Source: Nectonema munidae (Eukaryota > Nematomorpha > Nectonematoida > Nectonematidae). Taken from it: a stretch of DNA of 64,000 nt. Below the pieces are notes generated by a model. That model ran no database searches. It saw nothing but the letters and a program-made list of their open reading frames with translations, and was not told the origin of the DNA. The DNA lies in assembly GCA_030549495.1 (NCBI GenBank), contig JAUIRK010000360.1, positions 62,001 through 126,000 of the forward strand, written 5' to 3'. A program made the position numbers and the translations under genes. Shown one piece after another: positions 31,480 through 45,900 of the stretch; positions within the stretch are counted from its first letter, which is position 1, and every line of letters begins with the position of its first letter.

Positions 31480-32962
31480 AATTTTCTCTGCTAAATAAGT
31501 TAGTTTTGCACACCATACATTATTTCTTAATCTTTCAGACAAATTAAATTTATGTTCAAGAAAGTAAAACTGCAATTCTTTTATCCATTCTCACCAAAAG
31601 ATTTCCTCTTGAAAGCCATCTTACTTCTATATGTAAAAAAGTCGTTTGATGGCTACCCATATTTTCGTATATAACTTAAAATTCCTTTGATTGTAACGGC
31701 TGAGATATAATAAATTTAATAATTTGTACAGCTTCCTCCAAATCTTCCAGCAGATATTCTTTTTGTCACTAATACGTATCTGTAAAGAATGCAGTGATTA
31801 CTGCTGCAACATTTTTTATTCTAGTTACAGCGCCAGGTAATTTTCCAATCAAAGCCTTCGCTCCATCATATAGACTAAAGTGCAAATATCTCAACCAATT
31901 ATATTATTTGTTATATAATTATCAAGACAATCAAATATATCTTTTCCCATGGTATGAATCTTTAAACTTTCACAGAAAAGCAAATTGTCCTCAATTGTCT
32001 TATTGATTTATTGTTTTTATACACAAGTGGAATTGCCAATCTGGTCAGACCTTTAGACTCATCCATTTGCAATGCTTAAGCATTGCATGCATGCAATCGT
32101 GAAACAATTTCGGTTTCAATATATTCAAAAATATCAGCAATACGCCCTGGCATCGTATTATTGGATAGAGATATAGATTAAACCTTTTGAGAAGAGGTTT
32201 CATCAAATACACATGAAACTACATCTTTCAATATACGTTTTATCAATTATTCACAAATAGTGTGTGCTTAGCCATGAAGAGAAATATGGCAAGATGCTTT
32301 ATAGTCATTATTTATTTATGCTTATCTTTATAGTCATTACGCCTGGTCTCGATGGGTCTTTGCAAATTTATTAGTGCCAACGAACTGTTAGATAATATTG
32401 TGTGACAGAGTATATAAATGGCGTCTGTTCCTTCTTCATCACCAATACTAAAGATCATACATGCGATTCTTTTTGGCAGGCTTACACTGCCGTTTAGAAC
32501 AAGAGAGAACATGTTCCGTATTTTGAACTAGTATTTGCAGATTGCTCCTTTACAAGTTCACCTATCTCTGTATCTTCTTTGGATGTTGTTGCTTCAATAA
32601 TCTTTTTTAACTATCGATCCATTGTAGGGCTTTAAAAATATATTCTAAATTAAATAGTAGAAAAATTATTTACCAATTTCTTATTTTATGATTAAATGTT
32701 GTTTCTAAATGTAGCTTCACGGAACCCTTGACCAAACTTCACGGAACCCCTGACCAAACTTCACGGAACACCTGACCAAACTTAACGGAACCCCTGACCC
32801 AACTTCATGGAACCCGTGAACAAACTTCCCCGAACCCCTGAACAAATTTCACGAAACCCCTAACCAAACTTCAAGGAACCCCTGATCAAATTTCACGGAA
32901 CCCCTGACCAAATTCAAACTTAATGGAAGCCTAGGGTTCCGCGAAACACACTTTGATAACAT
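31480..32962 (-). mobile_element. hAT transposon remnant, ZBED5/SCAND3-like
   Basis: The minus strand between about 32240 and 31480 reads, across several frames, SNNTMPGRIADIFEYIETEI, LQMDESKGLTRLAI, LLFCESLKIHT, DIFDCLDNYI and HIEVRWLSRGNLLVRMDKRI. These are successive blocks of a hAT transposase of the ZBED5/GTF2IRD2 type (compare LQLDES, LLFC.PL.THT and TEVRWLSRGKVL). The outer end may be the AGGGTTCCGCGAAACACACT motif near 32934-32953. The coding sequence is badly decayed. Confidence 0.75.
32715..32929 (+). repeat. 22-bp tandem array, about 9-10 copies
   Basis: The unit is CTTCACGGAACCCCTGACCA plus AA, repeated head to tail with a few substitutions per copy. It directly abuts AGGGTTCCGCGAAACAC, and GGAACCC in the unit matches the inverse of GGGTTCC there. 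The array therefore probably grew from the hAT end. Confidence 0.9.
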
Positions 32963-33789
32963 ATGGTCCACACTAATTTTTTTTAATTCAACATTCTTCA
33001 GAGCTTATTTTTTTAGGTGGAATAAAACTTTTCAGTTTTTTGTTGGAATACATTTTTTGTAAATATTGAAATATTTACTAATTAATTATTTTCCTACTTA
33101 ATTACAGACAAATTGGGATTTTTTAGGATGTTCTTTCCAAAAAAATTCTGTACTTTTAAATTTTAAGAAATATTACTTTTAGATAATCTAAACAACTTAG
33201 TTATAGATCTATGACTCATATTTATTAAGACTTATGCAAAAATATTTATTAAGAAGAAATGGAAAAGTTATAAGCGTTTTAATATTCGACGAAAATTTCA
33301 GTTAGGAACATTACAAATTAACTAAGCCTACACTAGCTCGATAAAATAAAACACACACGCGTGCTCAAAGATGTAGTAAAGAGTATGCGAGATAGGAAAT
33401 CAATGTTAATGTTTCTTCCCATAGTTAGGCGCTAGAAGCAATAAGAAGCATTATAGTTGTTGAATGTGATTTATTCTTTGCACACTGTCGAATTAAATAT
33501 AACGAATGCCCTTCGCTAAAAATCAGAAAAGTGGTATCTAAACTAAATAAAATTTGTTTCGAAATAAAAGTGGACTACGATTAATCAACACAACTTTAAG
33601 ATTCGATCGACTTTTTTCACTTCAAAAAGTAATTTAAAATGTATTAGAAAAACATTATACTGACATATACTACTGACCCCTAAAAAGTAAATAATATACA
33701 TCTTTAACTATGGCATTTTAAAGTTGAAAAAACTATATTCTAGCTTTGTTAATATGAAATATTGAAAAAAAGTATATAAACTCATCACG
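32963..33789. other. AT-rich spacer, no gene seen
   Basis: No coding segment or repeat family recognised on either strand up to the TTAA at 33790. Confidence 0.5.
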
Positions 33790-33793
33790 TTAA

Positions 33794-36700
33794 CCCTATT
33801 AGTGCTGGGCAAAATTTGTCCGCTCAAGTTCTGGGGGGGGGGGGGGGGGGGGGCGTTCAGTGCCCCCCCCCCCCTATTTTTCTCAGATATTAGCAAGTTT
33901 TTATAAAAAATTTTAATGTTACATATATATTTCAGCTATGCTTAATTCAGTGGTGATGTCCATTTTTTTTCAAAATCAATCAAACCTGTCAAAAAATTGA
34001 TTTATATTTGACAGCCCATCTCAAAAAGGAACTTTTTATTTAAATAATTAAATAAAGTTTTTTACGCATGTATACCTATTTTCAAATATGCTGAATTCAG
34101 TGGTGATATTCATTTTTTATGAAAATCAATCAAACCTGTCAAAAAATTGATCTAAATGTGACAGCTCATCTCAAAAAGGAACTTTTTATCTAAATAAGTA
34201 TATAAAGTTTTTTACACATGTATACCCATTTTCAAATATGCTGAATTCAGTGGTGATATTCATTTTTTATGAAAATCAATCAAACCTGTCTAAAAATTGA
34301 TACAGCTCATCTCAAAAAAGAAACTTTTTATCTAAATAATTATATAATGTTTTTTACACACATATACCCATTTTCAAGTAGGCTGTGTTTACTGGTTATA
34401 TTCCTTTTTTTTTTATAAAAAATTAGTCAAACCTGACAAAATAATTTAAATATGACAGCCCATGTCAAAATTAAAATTTTGATTCTTTTAAAGTTATACA
34501 TTTCAAGTATGCAGAATTTAATGATGTTCATTTTTTATGAAATCAATAAAACCTGTCAAAAAATCGATTAAACCTGTAAATCAATGTCAAATATATAAAC
34601 ATAAAAATAACTTCTACTCGCAGTAATTCTCTGGTAATTATTTTCTTAATTTATTTAATAAACCAACTAAGGGGGTTTAATTCACTCAAAATATTTCATT
34701 CTACAGTAACTTATGTAACTCGATAGGACCTCCATCCTTTTGACTACAAATTCGTTGTCGGCTCGTAGTCTCTACGTCATATTATAATTTACAGTATGTA
34801 ATTTTGGTATTCATTCTATGATGATCCTTTCTTGGTAGCTCTTTTTTCATTAGAAATTTATATTCTTTAATGTGTGTTCGAAAATTTTTTTATAAGGATA
34901 AAATTACTTCTTTCCTCTCTCAAAGCATTCTGATTAAAGAATCTTCTTGGTGATCTTAGACTTTTTTTTATCAGTATCGTGTATTTTATTATCAAGCCTG
35001 AATATTTGTCAACCAATCTTATTTCAAAGGATTTTTTCTGATGAATCATTCGTGATGTTCATTGTTCAATTACAAAAAGTTGTCAACGTTCTTCATCTAA
35101 AAAATTATCTCTTTGACACAAAAGGAAAAAGATGGACAAATTCAATTTAAATTAAAAATATCTTGATAGTGACTAAATTCTCACATATTGGCACCTGTGC
35201 CATTTTTGATAAATCTGACCTATTCTAAATTTTCAGATTTCCTACCCATCTTAGCTAAATGTTAACTGTAATCCTAGATGATAAGCTATAGATTTAAATA
35301 TTTTTCATTTGTAAAAGAGGAACTTCTTTTTCACAGTCAAAATCTTTTTTGAAGCATCTAATATTATATAATTAAACCACTTCCTAGTTCATTAGAACAT
35401 TGTAGATCTTCCATTTAGTCAAGATACATATTTTTTTTAATTATTTGATTTGATCACATGTTCTTTTTTCAATTAGTTTTCAACTTGGTTCCTTTTCTCA
35501 TACAAATTTTCAAAAGATTTTATAATACGTTTTATTTTTTTTAATAAATATTTCATACTCAAGATGACTGTAGAAAGTATTATAAGCCAAAATATACAAA
35601 AAAAAAGTCTATTTTTACTATATACCTAATATGCAGCCATTTTTTGAAAATTTTTTACAGAACTGTTTTTCAGGCATACATTACTAATTCAATTGCCACT
35701 TTGAGATATTTTTTAACCGTATTATCCAAAATCCAGTACAGAAATAAAATAAGCATAGTCGATTTGGTATAAAACAGACATTTTATTTTTTTGAAAATAT
35801 TTTTGAAAACAGTATCTAGAAGTAAACCGCAAATCTGATTCAAGCTTTCAGATATTTTAAAAACATAAATGCCAAATGTGAGTCCAAAAATGAAACCAGC
35901 ATCTTCCATTTGACATAAAAACACATATTTTATTTAAATATCAAAAATATTTCTGCAGACATTAGACGTAAATCGAAAATTTGATTGACACTTTTAGACA
36001 TTTAAAACCTCTAAATGCAAAAAATGATTTCAGAAATAAAAATTATCATGGTCGAATTGGTATAAAAACATATATTTCATGTAAAATTAGAGAGAATATT
36101 TTAGGATATAGTTTTCAGATATAAACCGCAAATTTGATTGACACTAGCAGTAAAACCTCTAAAAGGGAAAACTGTGTTCAGAAATGAAATCATCAAGATA
36201 TATTTGCTATAAAAACAAATTTTAGAACTAAACGCAAATTTAATTGATACTTATATGAATTTTCAAATTCAAACTGCAAAAATTGAGTCCATAAATGAAA
36301 CTAGCATGGTTGATTTGGTATAAAAACATATATTTCATTGTAAAATTTGAATGAATGTTTTTGGAGACAATTTTTAGAAGTAAACCGCAAATTTGATTAA
36401 CACTTATAGGTATTTTCACATCTTAAATGTAAAAAATGAGTTCAGAAATGAAAACAGCATGAGATTTGGTATAAAAACATATATTTCAAGAGAATATTTT
36501 TGGAGACAATTTTCAGAAGTAAACCGCAAATTTGATTAATACTTATAGGTATTTTCAAATCCTAAATGTAAAAAATGGGTTCAAAAATGAAAACACCATG
36601 ATCGATTTGGTATAAAAACAAATATTTCATGTAAAATTGAGAGAATATATTTGGAGATAGCTTTTAGAAGTAAACCGCAAATTTTGACTGATATTTTAAA

Positions 36701-37449
36701 ATCTCTAAATTTGAAAAATGAGTCCAGAAATGAAACCAGCATGGCCAATTTAGTATAACACATATATTTCATTGTAAAATTTGAATGAATGTTTTTGGAG
36801 ATAATTTTTAGAAGTAAACCGCAAATTTGATTAACACTTATAGGTATTTCCAGATCCTAAACGTAAAAAATTAGTTCAGAAATGAAACCAGCATGCCGAT
36901 TTAGTATAACACATATATTTTATGTAAAATGTGAAGGAATGTTTTTGGAGACAATTTTCAGAAGTAAACCGCAAATTTGATTAATTCTTATAGGTATTTT
37001 CAAATCCTAAATGTAAAAAATGAGTCCAGAAATGAAAACAGCATGACCGATTTAGTATAAAAACATATATTTTATCTAAAATTTGAAGGTATATTTTATT
37101 AGATATATTTTTGATCAATCAAAATTTTAATTGACATTTTCTAAAAATTATGTTATGCGTTCCAAACTGTATATAATTATAAATTTTCAGGGTATTATAT
37201 AATATAGATCCTAAGTTATAAGGTTAAGTACAGATAATGTCAAAATTTTGCTGAAAAATTAATTTTTTATTTTGATTGACAGTTTTGGACACGAAGGGGT
37301 CATTCAACTACCATGAAAATGGTTTCAAAAGATGCAGCTAGCGATTTTAGGAAAAGTCACAAAATTTGAAGGGATATGATTCAGCCAATTTTCTACAATT
37401 AATTTTTTATTGAAGGGGAGGGCGTTTTACGCCCCCAGCACTAATAGGG
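33794..37449 (-). mobile_element. TTAA-flanked, satellite-bearing non-autonomous element, copy B
   Basis: An inverted copy of the element at 3124-6886, with the same 16-base terminal repeats and TTAA on both sides (33790-33793 and 37450-37453). Array 2 monomers lie at about 33920-34600, the unique middle at about 34640-35640 and array 1 monomers at about 35680-37120. Length is 3.66 kb against 3.76 kb for copy A. The middle also occurs alone at 62880-63690. No transposase. Confidence 0.85.
33833..33874. repeat. G21 ... C12 homopolymer pair
   Basis: A run of 21 G is followed 9 bases later by 12 C, inside the left end of copy B. It could form a hairpin or a G-quadruplex. Copy A has G11 and C5 at the matching place, so the tract length is unstable. 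Confidence 0.9.
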
Positions 37450-37453
37450 TTAA

Positions 37454-39818
37454 TATTATGGTATTTTTTCGAACTAGATAAAAGTTTACTGACATAACAT
37501 AAAAGCACATTTTGCAAAAGGGGAAATATTTTTTTGTAAAACCTAGCCTATGTTAAGCACAAAGAGTATAGCTTTTCAATGATACCATTTTCAATAAAAA
37601 ATTTCGTTTAAATCTTCACATTATGCTGTTAACAAAAACTGGTCCCCTTTTTTTACTAAAATTTAGACCAAATTTTTTGAAGTAAAGTCCAGTTATCAAA
37701 AATATTAAGTCTTTCCCAATATACATTATTCTAGCGTATACAGCAAACGATATATATATCATGAAAAAAAATATTGAAAAACATTAATTTTTTTTTCAAA
37801 ACAAATAAGTTAAAATTTTTAAAAAATCATCATATTGGTATTAGTATTATTATATATTACATAAACATTTTAACCAATCATATAATTTTCTTGAAATAAA
37901 ACCACAATTTTAAAGCTAAGTGGTTTGAACTTTTGTGTAGAATTTTTGAAATGGTTCGTTGCAAAATATTTTTTGAAAATTTTATTTTACGTCAGAATCA
38001 TTTTACGATTTTTATATTTAAATATAAAGTAAGGTCTGACAAGTTGTCTCCCCGGAGGTCTTGCTAGACTCCTGATAGAACTTGGATATAAAAAACAACT
38101 AATTTAAATTATGATTTATAAAATTAACAAAAAAATATTAATTGTTAAAAAATTAATAAAATATAACGCTTCCACATGACTATATAATTTTTTTAATTTT
38201 ACAATTAAAATAGCCAACATAGTCAAAATAAATATGACAAAAAACTATTGATCTCTATTTTTCAAGTAAAAATAAAAAAAAAAACATATATTAGTGGCCT
38301 GAAAAGACAACTTCCATTACTACTATATATCTTTTTACAAAATTGCTTCTAGTCACAATTTTTCAATATGAATTCTATTATATCAGCGATTTGGATACCA
38401 ATAGAATTCCATTTTTAATTATCTTTTGGTTACTGATTTATTTTGTTTTTTTATTTAATGATTTATTGGCAAATGCTGAATCATAAGTTAATATTATTTT
38501 ACAAGGATACCTTTCTCAAATATATTGTAATGCATGTTGAGGAATAGATTGCAGAGAATAAGGCAAATCGTGGGATATAAAATTTATTACATCTTGTACT
38601 TATTGGAGAATGATAAAATATTTAGAAAAAGCACAAATATCAGTTTGAAATTCATACAGTTTAAAGATATATAATAATAAATTGACAGTGGTGATAAAAT
38701 GGTGCTTCAAATGAATTCGAGATGTGTAAAATTCTAACACTCAAAACCCTAATTAACGTGTCCCACACTGGTTGAATATTAAAAAATTCTTTTTTTTGTT
38801 TCAGTTAAGAAAAAATGTATATTATAGATCTCTAATTGGGACATTCATATATTACATAAAGCCATAAGGATGTTAGAAAAGTTTATGAATCATTTCAAGT
38901 GTTTTAATACTTTTGATGTCTTATGAATCATTAATTAAAAATAAATTTAAAATTTTATCAGGGAGAGAGAAACACATACTTGACAATGGGAGGTAAATTT
39001 GACTGAGAATGATTAAAAAATAGAACAGAGGTCATTAGAGTGGTAGAGGAAAAACAAGGTTCTTCTACCTTAACTTTTAGTCGTATAAAGTATAAAGATC
39101 AACTTTAAGACCTTTTAGATTGATATTAATTTAATTGGACACTCTGTATTCGTAAATTTTTTTTTTAAATTGGAAATGGACTTCTTTTATCCATTTATTT
39201 CGACACTTTGTAATTTATTTTTATTCCACAATCTCAAAATTTTGAAGCAAGAAGGAAAATAATTGATTCCAAGAAACAAGAATTCACAAACACAAATCAT
39301 GAATGTGTTACACATGCGGTACAAAGAGAAAAAGAGAAAAAATTAAAGCAGAGCTTTTTGTTTTATTCAAATTTTGCCTTCTTACAGTATATAACCAATA
39401 AGTTGGGTAAATTCAATACTAAATTTTAATTTTATGAAATAGCTAAAAAATAGTGTTTTGAATGTATATGCGTGAACAATTAATGAAAAATTAAAATGGA
39501 ATACGATAGAATTCGACAAAAAAAAATATTTTTTTAATAAATTTTTATGTTAAAAAAAAAGATTTTGAAACAATAGTAGAAACTATTGAGATTTAATTGA
39601 AAACTTCAATGAGATTATCTTCTATAAAAAACGTTTATATTTTCATTCATAGCAAAATTTGGTGTATCTTGCCGCTTAGTTACTTTTCCTTAATCGAAGC
39701 TGTGGTGATAAATAGACAATAAAATAAATATAATAATAATAATAAATATAAAGAAAATATAAAATTCATATTTATAGTTTAGAATTAAAAGAATGAAATT
39801 TTAGAAAAAATATAAAAT
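37454..39818. other. AT-rich spacer and 3' flank of HEATR1
   Basis: No coding region or repeat family was recognised in these 2.4 kb. The part next to 39818 must contain the HEATR1 3' untranslated region; the poly(A) site cannot be chosen among many A/T-rich candidates. Confidence 0.5.
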
Positions 39819-39907
39819 TTAATAATATTTATTGATCGGTTCTTTCAAAATTTCTTCTATCTGTGAAACAAGTTTACGAACAGCACATTCAACTTCAGTA
39901 TCTTCAT
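39819..39907 (-). CDS. HEATR1: HEATR1 last exon
   Basis: It completes an Asp codon and encodes EDTEVECAVRKLVSQIEEIL, then KEPINKYY and a TAA at 39821-39819. Human has ECEEVEHQCQKTIQQLETVL then GEPLQSYF. The acceptor is TTAATAG. Confidence 0.92.
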
Positions 39908-42900
39908 CTATTAATATGAAATTATATGGATATATTTTTAAAAATAAAATTCAAAATAATTAAATATTTTTGCATTATCCAAAAAAATAGTATTCACGGT
40001 GTCATCATAGATATTTGAAAATTTTTAAAATTATTATATTCATATTATATACGTGAAAGTACTTATTCAAGACAAGAGGAAAATAGATTTAATATATTTT
40101 TGAAAAGCGCATCATTAATGGAACAAGTGACTTTTAAATAATAATATACTATTCGAAATCGCCATGAGGAATTTTACGGTAGGCACATATCAATGTCAAG
40201 ATATACTTAACTCTTATAAGCCTGAGTCTAATAAAAAGAACTGAAAATAGGAAAAATTCTAAACAAAGTTATCACTAACTTTTTGTCCCATATGAAACAT
40301 TTCACATAAATTGAAAATCTACTTTTTTTTAAATTTGTTTAAACGTTTTGGATTTCTATGTAAAATGTGAATTATGAATATTTCAGCATACTTCAATGCA
40401 CTATATACAATTCATCATACGATATATTGCAATTATATGTATTCATTACAATATGTTAAAAACGTATCTTTATTTTAGACTCTAGAACTCTAGTAGAGTA
40501 ATCAATTTTAATTCCTTTATACTTTAGAAGATGGCGATGCCACAACTAGGACAGAAAAATTACGCTCTTGTATACACTAAGGTTCTATAACTAGTAATTC
40601 ATTGCCGAAAAGTGACGGTTAACGAAATTCGAAGAGGAACAGATACACCGACACTTTTACTGGTTATTATTAGCTTGCGGTTATACGCGGAAACGATTTT
40701 GTAACTAATTGAATTTAAAATGGATACTTAAACATTGTCATAAATGTAACATATTGCATGTTGAAATGAGAATAATTTAGCCTCAGTGAAAATGCAAAGA
40801 TGGTATTTTCAGAAAATTGACAACAGCTAGTGAAGACATGTAGTTTGAATGCTACGTAAAACATGCTACCACATCTAATCTAAAAAAGAGACGTGAAGGA
40901 GAGAAAGCAGGAAAAGAAGTAAATGGGGTAGGAGGAGCAACTTGAATGATGAATAGCGTGAAATTTAAAACATCTGTTTTGTTCGAAGAAAAAGAGTTTC
41001 ACTAAATTTCATTTTTTCAATTTGAAGGTAAGTACGTAGCTGCATTTGAATTTACTTTTTTTATTTATCCTTATGCAGCAGTTTTTTTTAATTATGATCT
41101 TTATAAAAGTATATGTGTTATTATTCAAAATGTTTTATTTTTTCCATGTACAATAAAAAATATTTAAAATTATCCTCCATATCAAAATTACTGTCAGAGG
41201 AAGAAAAAACAACAAAGCGAATTTATTTTTGCTGTGTTATACAAATAAATATATGTTATGTAGCTATAAACCGGTAAAAAAATGCAATTTTCGGTAATTT
41301 ACAGGCAATGTTTATACCCTAATCAGTTATCGGATACAGTTTATCTTTGAAATTATATATAATGAGATTAGCTTTCAACGTTTGCTTTAGAAGTAGCATA
41401 TGACTTTGGAAATTAAATTTGACATCTTTGCGTTATACTCAAATAAGTCAGCATAAAGTAAAACAAAATAATTCCACGTTACCTTCAAGAAGTTCTGTAA
41501 TAAAGGGTATCGACTCTGATAAAACACTAATATAATCTTCTCCAATTTTTGCATACAAATTACTCACAATTTTAACAACTTGATAACGAACCTATATAAA
41601 ACAAAAAAGAATATAGAATAATAGAACAAGAGAATTTGAATAAATATTCCATGTCTCAATAAAAGTAAAAAAAGTATAAATGAGAAGTTGCTTTAGTGTT
41701 TAATGTTAAGTTTAAAAAATCTGCATAAAAATATGCGAAAGGTCAATGAACATAAAAAAAATATAGAAAAGTATGGATGAATGACTATTTTGAATGGTTA
41801 AAAATTTAAATAACGTTTTATATTGACAAATCCATAAAAATAATCTAATAAAATATTTAAAATATTTTGAAAGTGTAAAATACTTATGCTTTACAGAGTA
41901 GAGGATATGGGATTATGCATTTACCAGATTAAAATACACAAAACCCAGTAGATAGTTACCGCATCCTAAAATATCGCATGAATCGATGTATGACATATTT
42001 GGTTCAAGATAAAGCAGGAAATATTAAGCAATTTTATATAAAACTGCCTTAAAATCAAGAAATCTTTTGCATCCTATATATAGGAGTATGCATTTTAAAA
42101 ATAATTATCAAGAACTGATGGCGAATGCGAACACATCATGGTGAATAGCTGTTGAAACAAGTGGATTTGTCAATAATTAGATGTCAGGATTTGCATCTGG
42201 ATGAACAGATGTTGAAGCCACTAGATTTTTAATTGATAATTCCTGTGTTGTGCACGCTTTCTAGCTATTTTTGAAATATATCTTGCAAGCCGATTTAAAT
42301 TCAAAGTATTATTCTAGACTAAATTAGTGCAGCACTTTCGTCCTACAGATGGTAATAAAGAATTAATAACAATTCTTTTATTGAAGCCTTGATTATATAA
42401 CATTATCCGAAAGAAGCAAGGCACGTTTTTCATGCTATGTCTAATCACTTCTTTTCGGGAAAATTTGCAACACACTTTTAGCTTATAGAGCAATTTGGTG
42501 TATTACTATGAAAAATTAAGAACCATTTTTATTTTTAGAAAAATAATGAAATATTTTCTAAAAAAACACAAGGAAACTATTTTTCAAAATTTTTGAATTC
42601 TACTAATCTATTTAGTATATGTTTAAATATAAGGACAGTAACACGACTAGATGAACAATATAAAAAGTTGTAGAAATGTGAATAAATAAAATACACAAGC
42701 AGAAGAATGTTTGGATTTGAGAAGTAATTGATAATTGAAAGTTTTCCAAAGAGAATCATCAGAAATTGTTTGAACGAGATGAGTTAAAGCTGGCATCAGG
42801 CTTTCACTGACAACGCAGGCATACTCTGTTTCATCAAGATTGTGATAAAGAGTGTCAATCTAAAAAGTAAAGAAGAGGTTAAAGGATGGTGAAAAATTGA

Positions 42901-45900
42901 AGAAAATTTTTTGTAAAAGAACAACTTGGCTCAAAGTATGATAGAAAAAGTAAAAAAAATTGAAGAGTTTGCATGAGTTAACCCTCATCCGTACAAGCTG
43001 CTACAATTTGTAGTTAATAAAATTTCAATCTACACGTGTTAGCTACATATAAATGTTTTGAAGCGAATAATCCTTGACGATGTGTATTTGTGTATAGTGA
43101 GCATGCATACAATGTTTTATTCCGTGATCTATTATCTATTTCGTAAATTTTCTGTTTTTGTCTTTATAGTACAACGTACTACAATTTGTAGTATAGGCGA
43201 ATTACTGTCGAAACGTATTTATGTATAGTGAATATGCACACAGTGTTTCATTCATAAATTTATTGTCTGGCGCCAAAAACAGGAAATTAACTCTTTAAAA
43301 GCAGTAAGCTTCTTTCTTTATCATTTTTGTAATACACAATTCATTCAATTTCCTTGCTTTTCAGACTGTTTTTTCATGTTTTTCTTAATTTATTAGAGAT
43401 ACCATTTCACACATTTTGCTGTTTTTCTTACTTTTCGATGAAAAAATATCAAATGTCATCGTTTCAATTGGCACGTGCTTTAATTTCTCTTTGTGATGAA
43501 TCTGATGATAATGATGATGATGAAAGAAACAATTTGGAAAAAACTGATGAAAATGTTTGTGAAGAAGTTATTGAAGAATCGTTTGAATCTTTGGAAAATA
43601 ATGAGGAAATAGAAACGAACGAAGGTGATATTGACATGTTTGAAGACATTTCTGATAATGATAGTCTGAGTGATGTATTTGAAGACGATGAACCCTGTAC
43701 TACCGCCAATAGCTTTTTCACGAACGAATTTGAAGATGAAGAGTTTATTTTTTGTAATGACGTCAAGTATTCAAAAAGACCACCACTGGTTAGATCTTTA
43801 TCAAGAAATATTTTCAATCAAAAGCCAAGACCTTTATGTGATCCTAGAAGCGAAGCTGAATCTTTTTTCCTTTTTTACAATGAAGACATGTTTCTTCATA
43901 TTACAAGATACACTAATAGAAAAGTTTCTGATGAAGTTAGGAAGTATTTAGTCAAAAATAAAAGAAAAACTTATCCTACGTTCATGAAACAATTTTCTTG
44001 TGAAGAAATAAAAGCTTGCTATGGTATTATAATTAGGGCAGTTTCTGATAGAGATAACATGACTTGTTTGCTTTCCTTATGGTCTCCAAATGACTCAAAA
44101 CCATTTTACAAATGTTTCAAAGATTCAATTTTTTTTTACACTGTCTTCGATTTGACAACTTCAGAGAGAGAGAAACAAGGAGAAGATTAGATAAGCTTGC
44201 AGCTGTCAGGGAAATATGGACAATGTTACAGAAAAATTTATTGGCTTTCCTTGTACCTGAAAATGTTCTCACTGTTGATGAACAGCTTTATGGGTATAGA
44301 GGTAAAATACCCGGAAGAACTTTTATGCCTCAAAAACCCAGAAAATATGGAGTAAAAGTATTTTGGTGTTGTGAAACCAAAAGTGGTTTTGCCCTTTCAG
44401 GATACATTTATTCCGGCGAAGAAATTGGCAAAGATAAAAACACAGAACGAGCTTCTACAACAGTTTTACGGTTAGTCAAACCATTTGAAAATAGTGGTAG
44501 AGATATAGTAACTGACAGGTATTTCACCTCTCACTTCTTGGCTACAGAACTTTTAAAGAAAAACTTGACGATATTTGGAACAATTAAAAAAAGAAGAAAA
44601 GAAATTCCTGCTTGTTTATTATCAGCCAAAAACAAAGACGTCCATACAACCTTAGCTTTGTATGATCATGAAAACAAAATCTCCCTATGCTCATATGTTC
44701 GCAAAAAAAATAAAAATGTATTGATTACAACCAAGGTAAGTATGGAGTTGACTTGCTTGATTCTATAATTGAAGAGTTTTCTTGTCGAAGAAAAACCAAC
44801 AGATGGCCAGTTCTCTTAAACTATAACTTTATTGATGTATCATGGAGTAACGCATTTATTTTAATGAAGAAAAACGATTATTCCCAAAACCGAAGAACTT
44901 TTTTGAAAAACCTATCTTTTCAACTTGCGTTCGAATTCTCAAGTAAAAGACTTCAAAGCCAAAGTTTAAGGAAAATTATAAAAGAGGCAGGAATACTTGT
45001 CGGATATATAAAAACAACTCCCGCACCTTCTAAAAGAAAAGTAATAAATTATTCAAGGCCTTGTAAATATTGTAAAAAGTCATGTCGGAGTGCTTGTGAA
45101 GTTTGTGACGCTGCAATTTGTCCCAGTCATAGAATCAAGAAAACTACAGAGTTTTGTATTTTTTTTGTGAAAAATAGACAATAAATTTATAATTTCATTG
45201 AATAAAACTTTGTACAACTTTATATGATATATATATTTACAAAAATACAAAAAAAAATTATATTCATAAATGTCAACCTTTATAAGTTTGTGAATTTGCT
45301 ATACTACAAAATGTAGCAGCTTGTACAGAACTGTGTCCAGTTTATAGTGTACGGATGAGGGTTAATTAAAAAAATGCTTCTTTTTTATTTATAAAAATCA
45401 ATTTTAGAGATTTCGTACGGTCAACTGAACCTTTGTTAAAAAAAAGGACTAAGATAAACTTAAAATTTTTTTTGATTGAAAAATTATTGACTTGATTGGA
45501 AATAATGAAATCTTCAATTGGAATAAATTCAAAAAAAACATCATCACCTAGAAAAATATTCAATAAAATAAAGTTCTAAACATATCTACTTTTTCATACA
45601 ATGGAATTTAACAAGGATGACATTTTAAATTCCAAGTTATGCAAGATAAATGTTATGGTGGTTGAATGGTGTTTTTAGTATTTATTAATTTTTAAATATT
45701 TTTATTTACTAAAATAAAGTGAATTCTATTTCCCTTTTCAAAATGTCTACTAGAACTTTTGGAAAAAGGCCTAAGAATTTTGGTTTGAAAATACTTGAGA
45801 TAAAAGAGTATCTGAAAGAACGGTGAACTTTTCACAAGTAACAAAAGTCCTCTCTTTATCGTAGTGGAAGAGGTTGGAAAAAACATTCATCGCATTTTTC

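Noticed and set aside
43464-43817. 117-codon Ser-rich minus-strand frame
   Set aside because: It is the antisense shadow of the acidic N-terminus of the piggyBac transposase.
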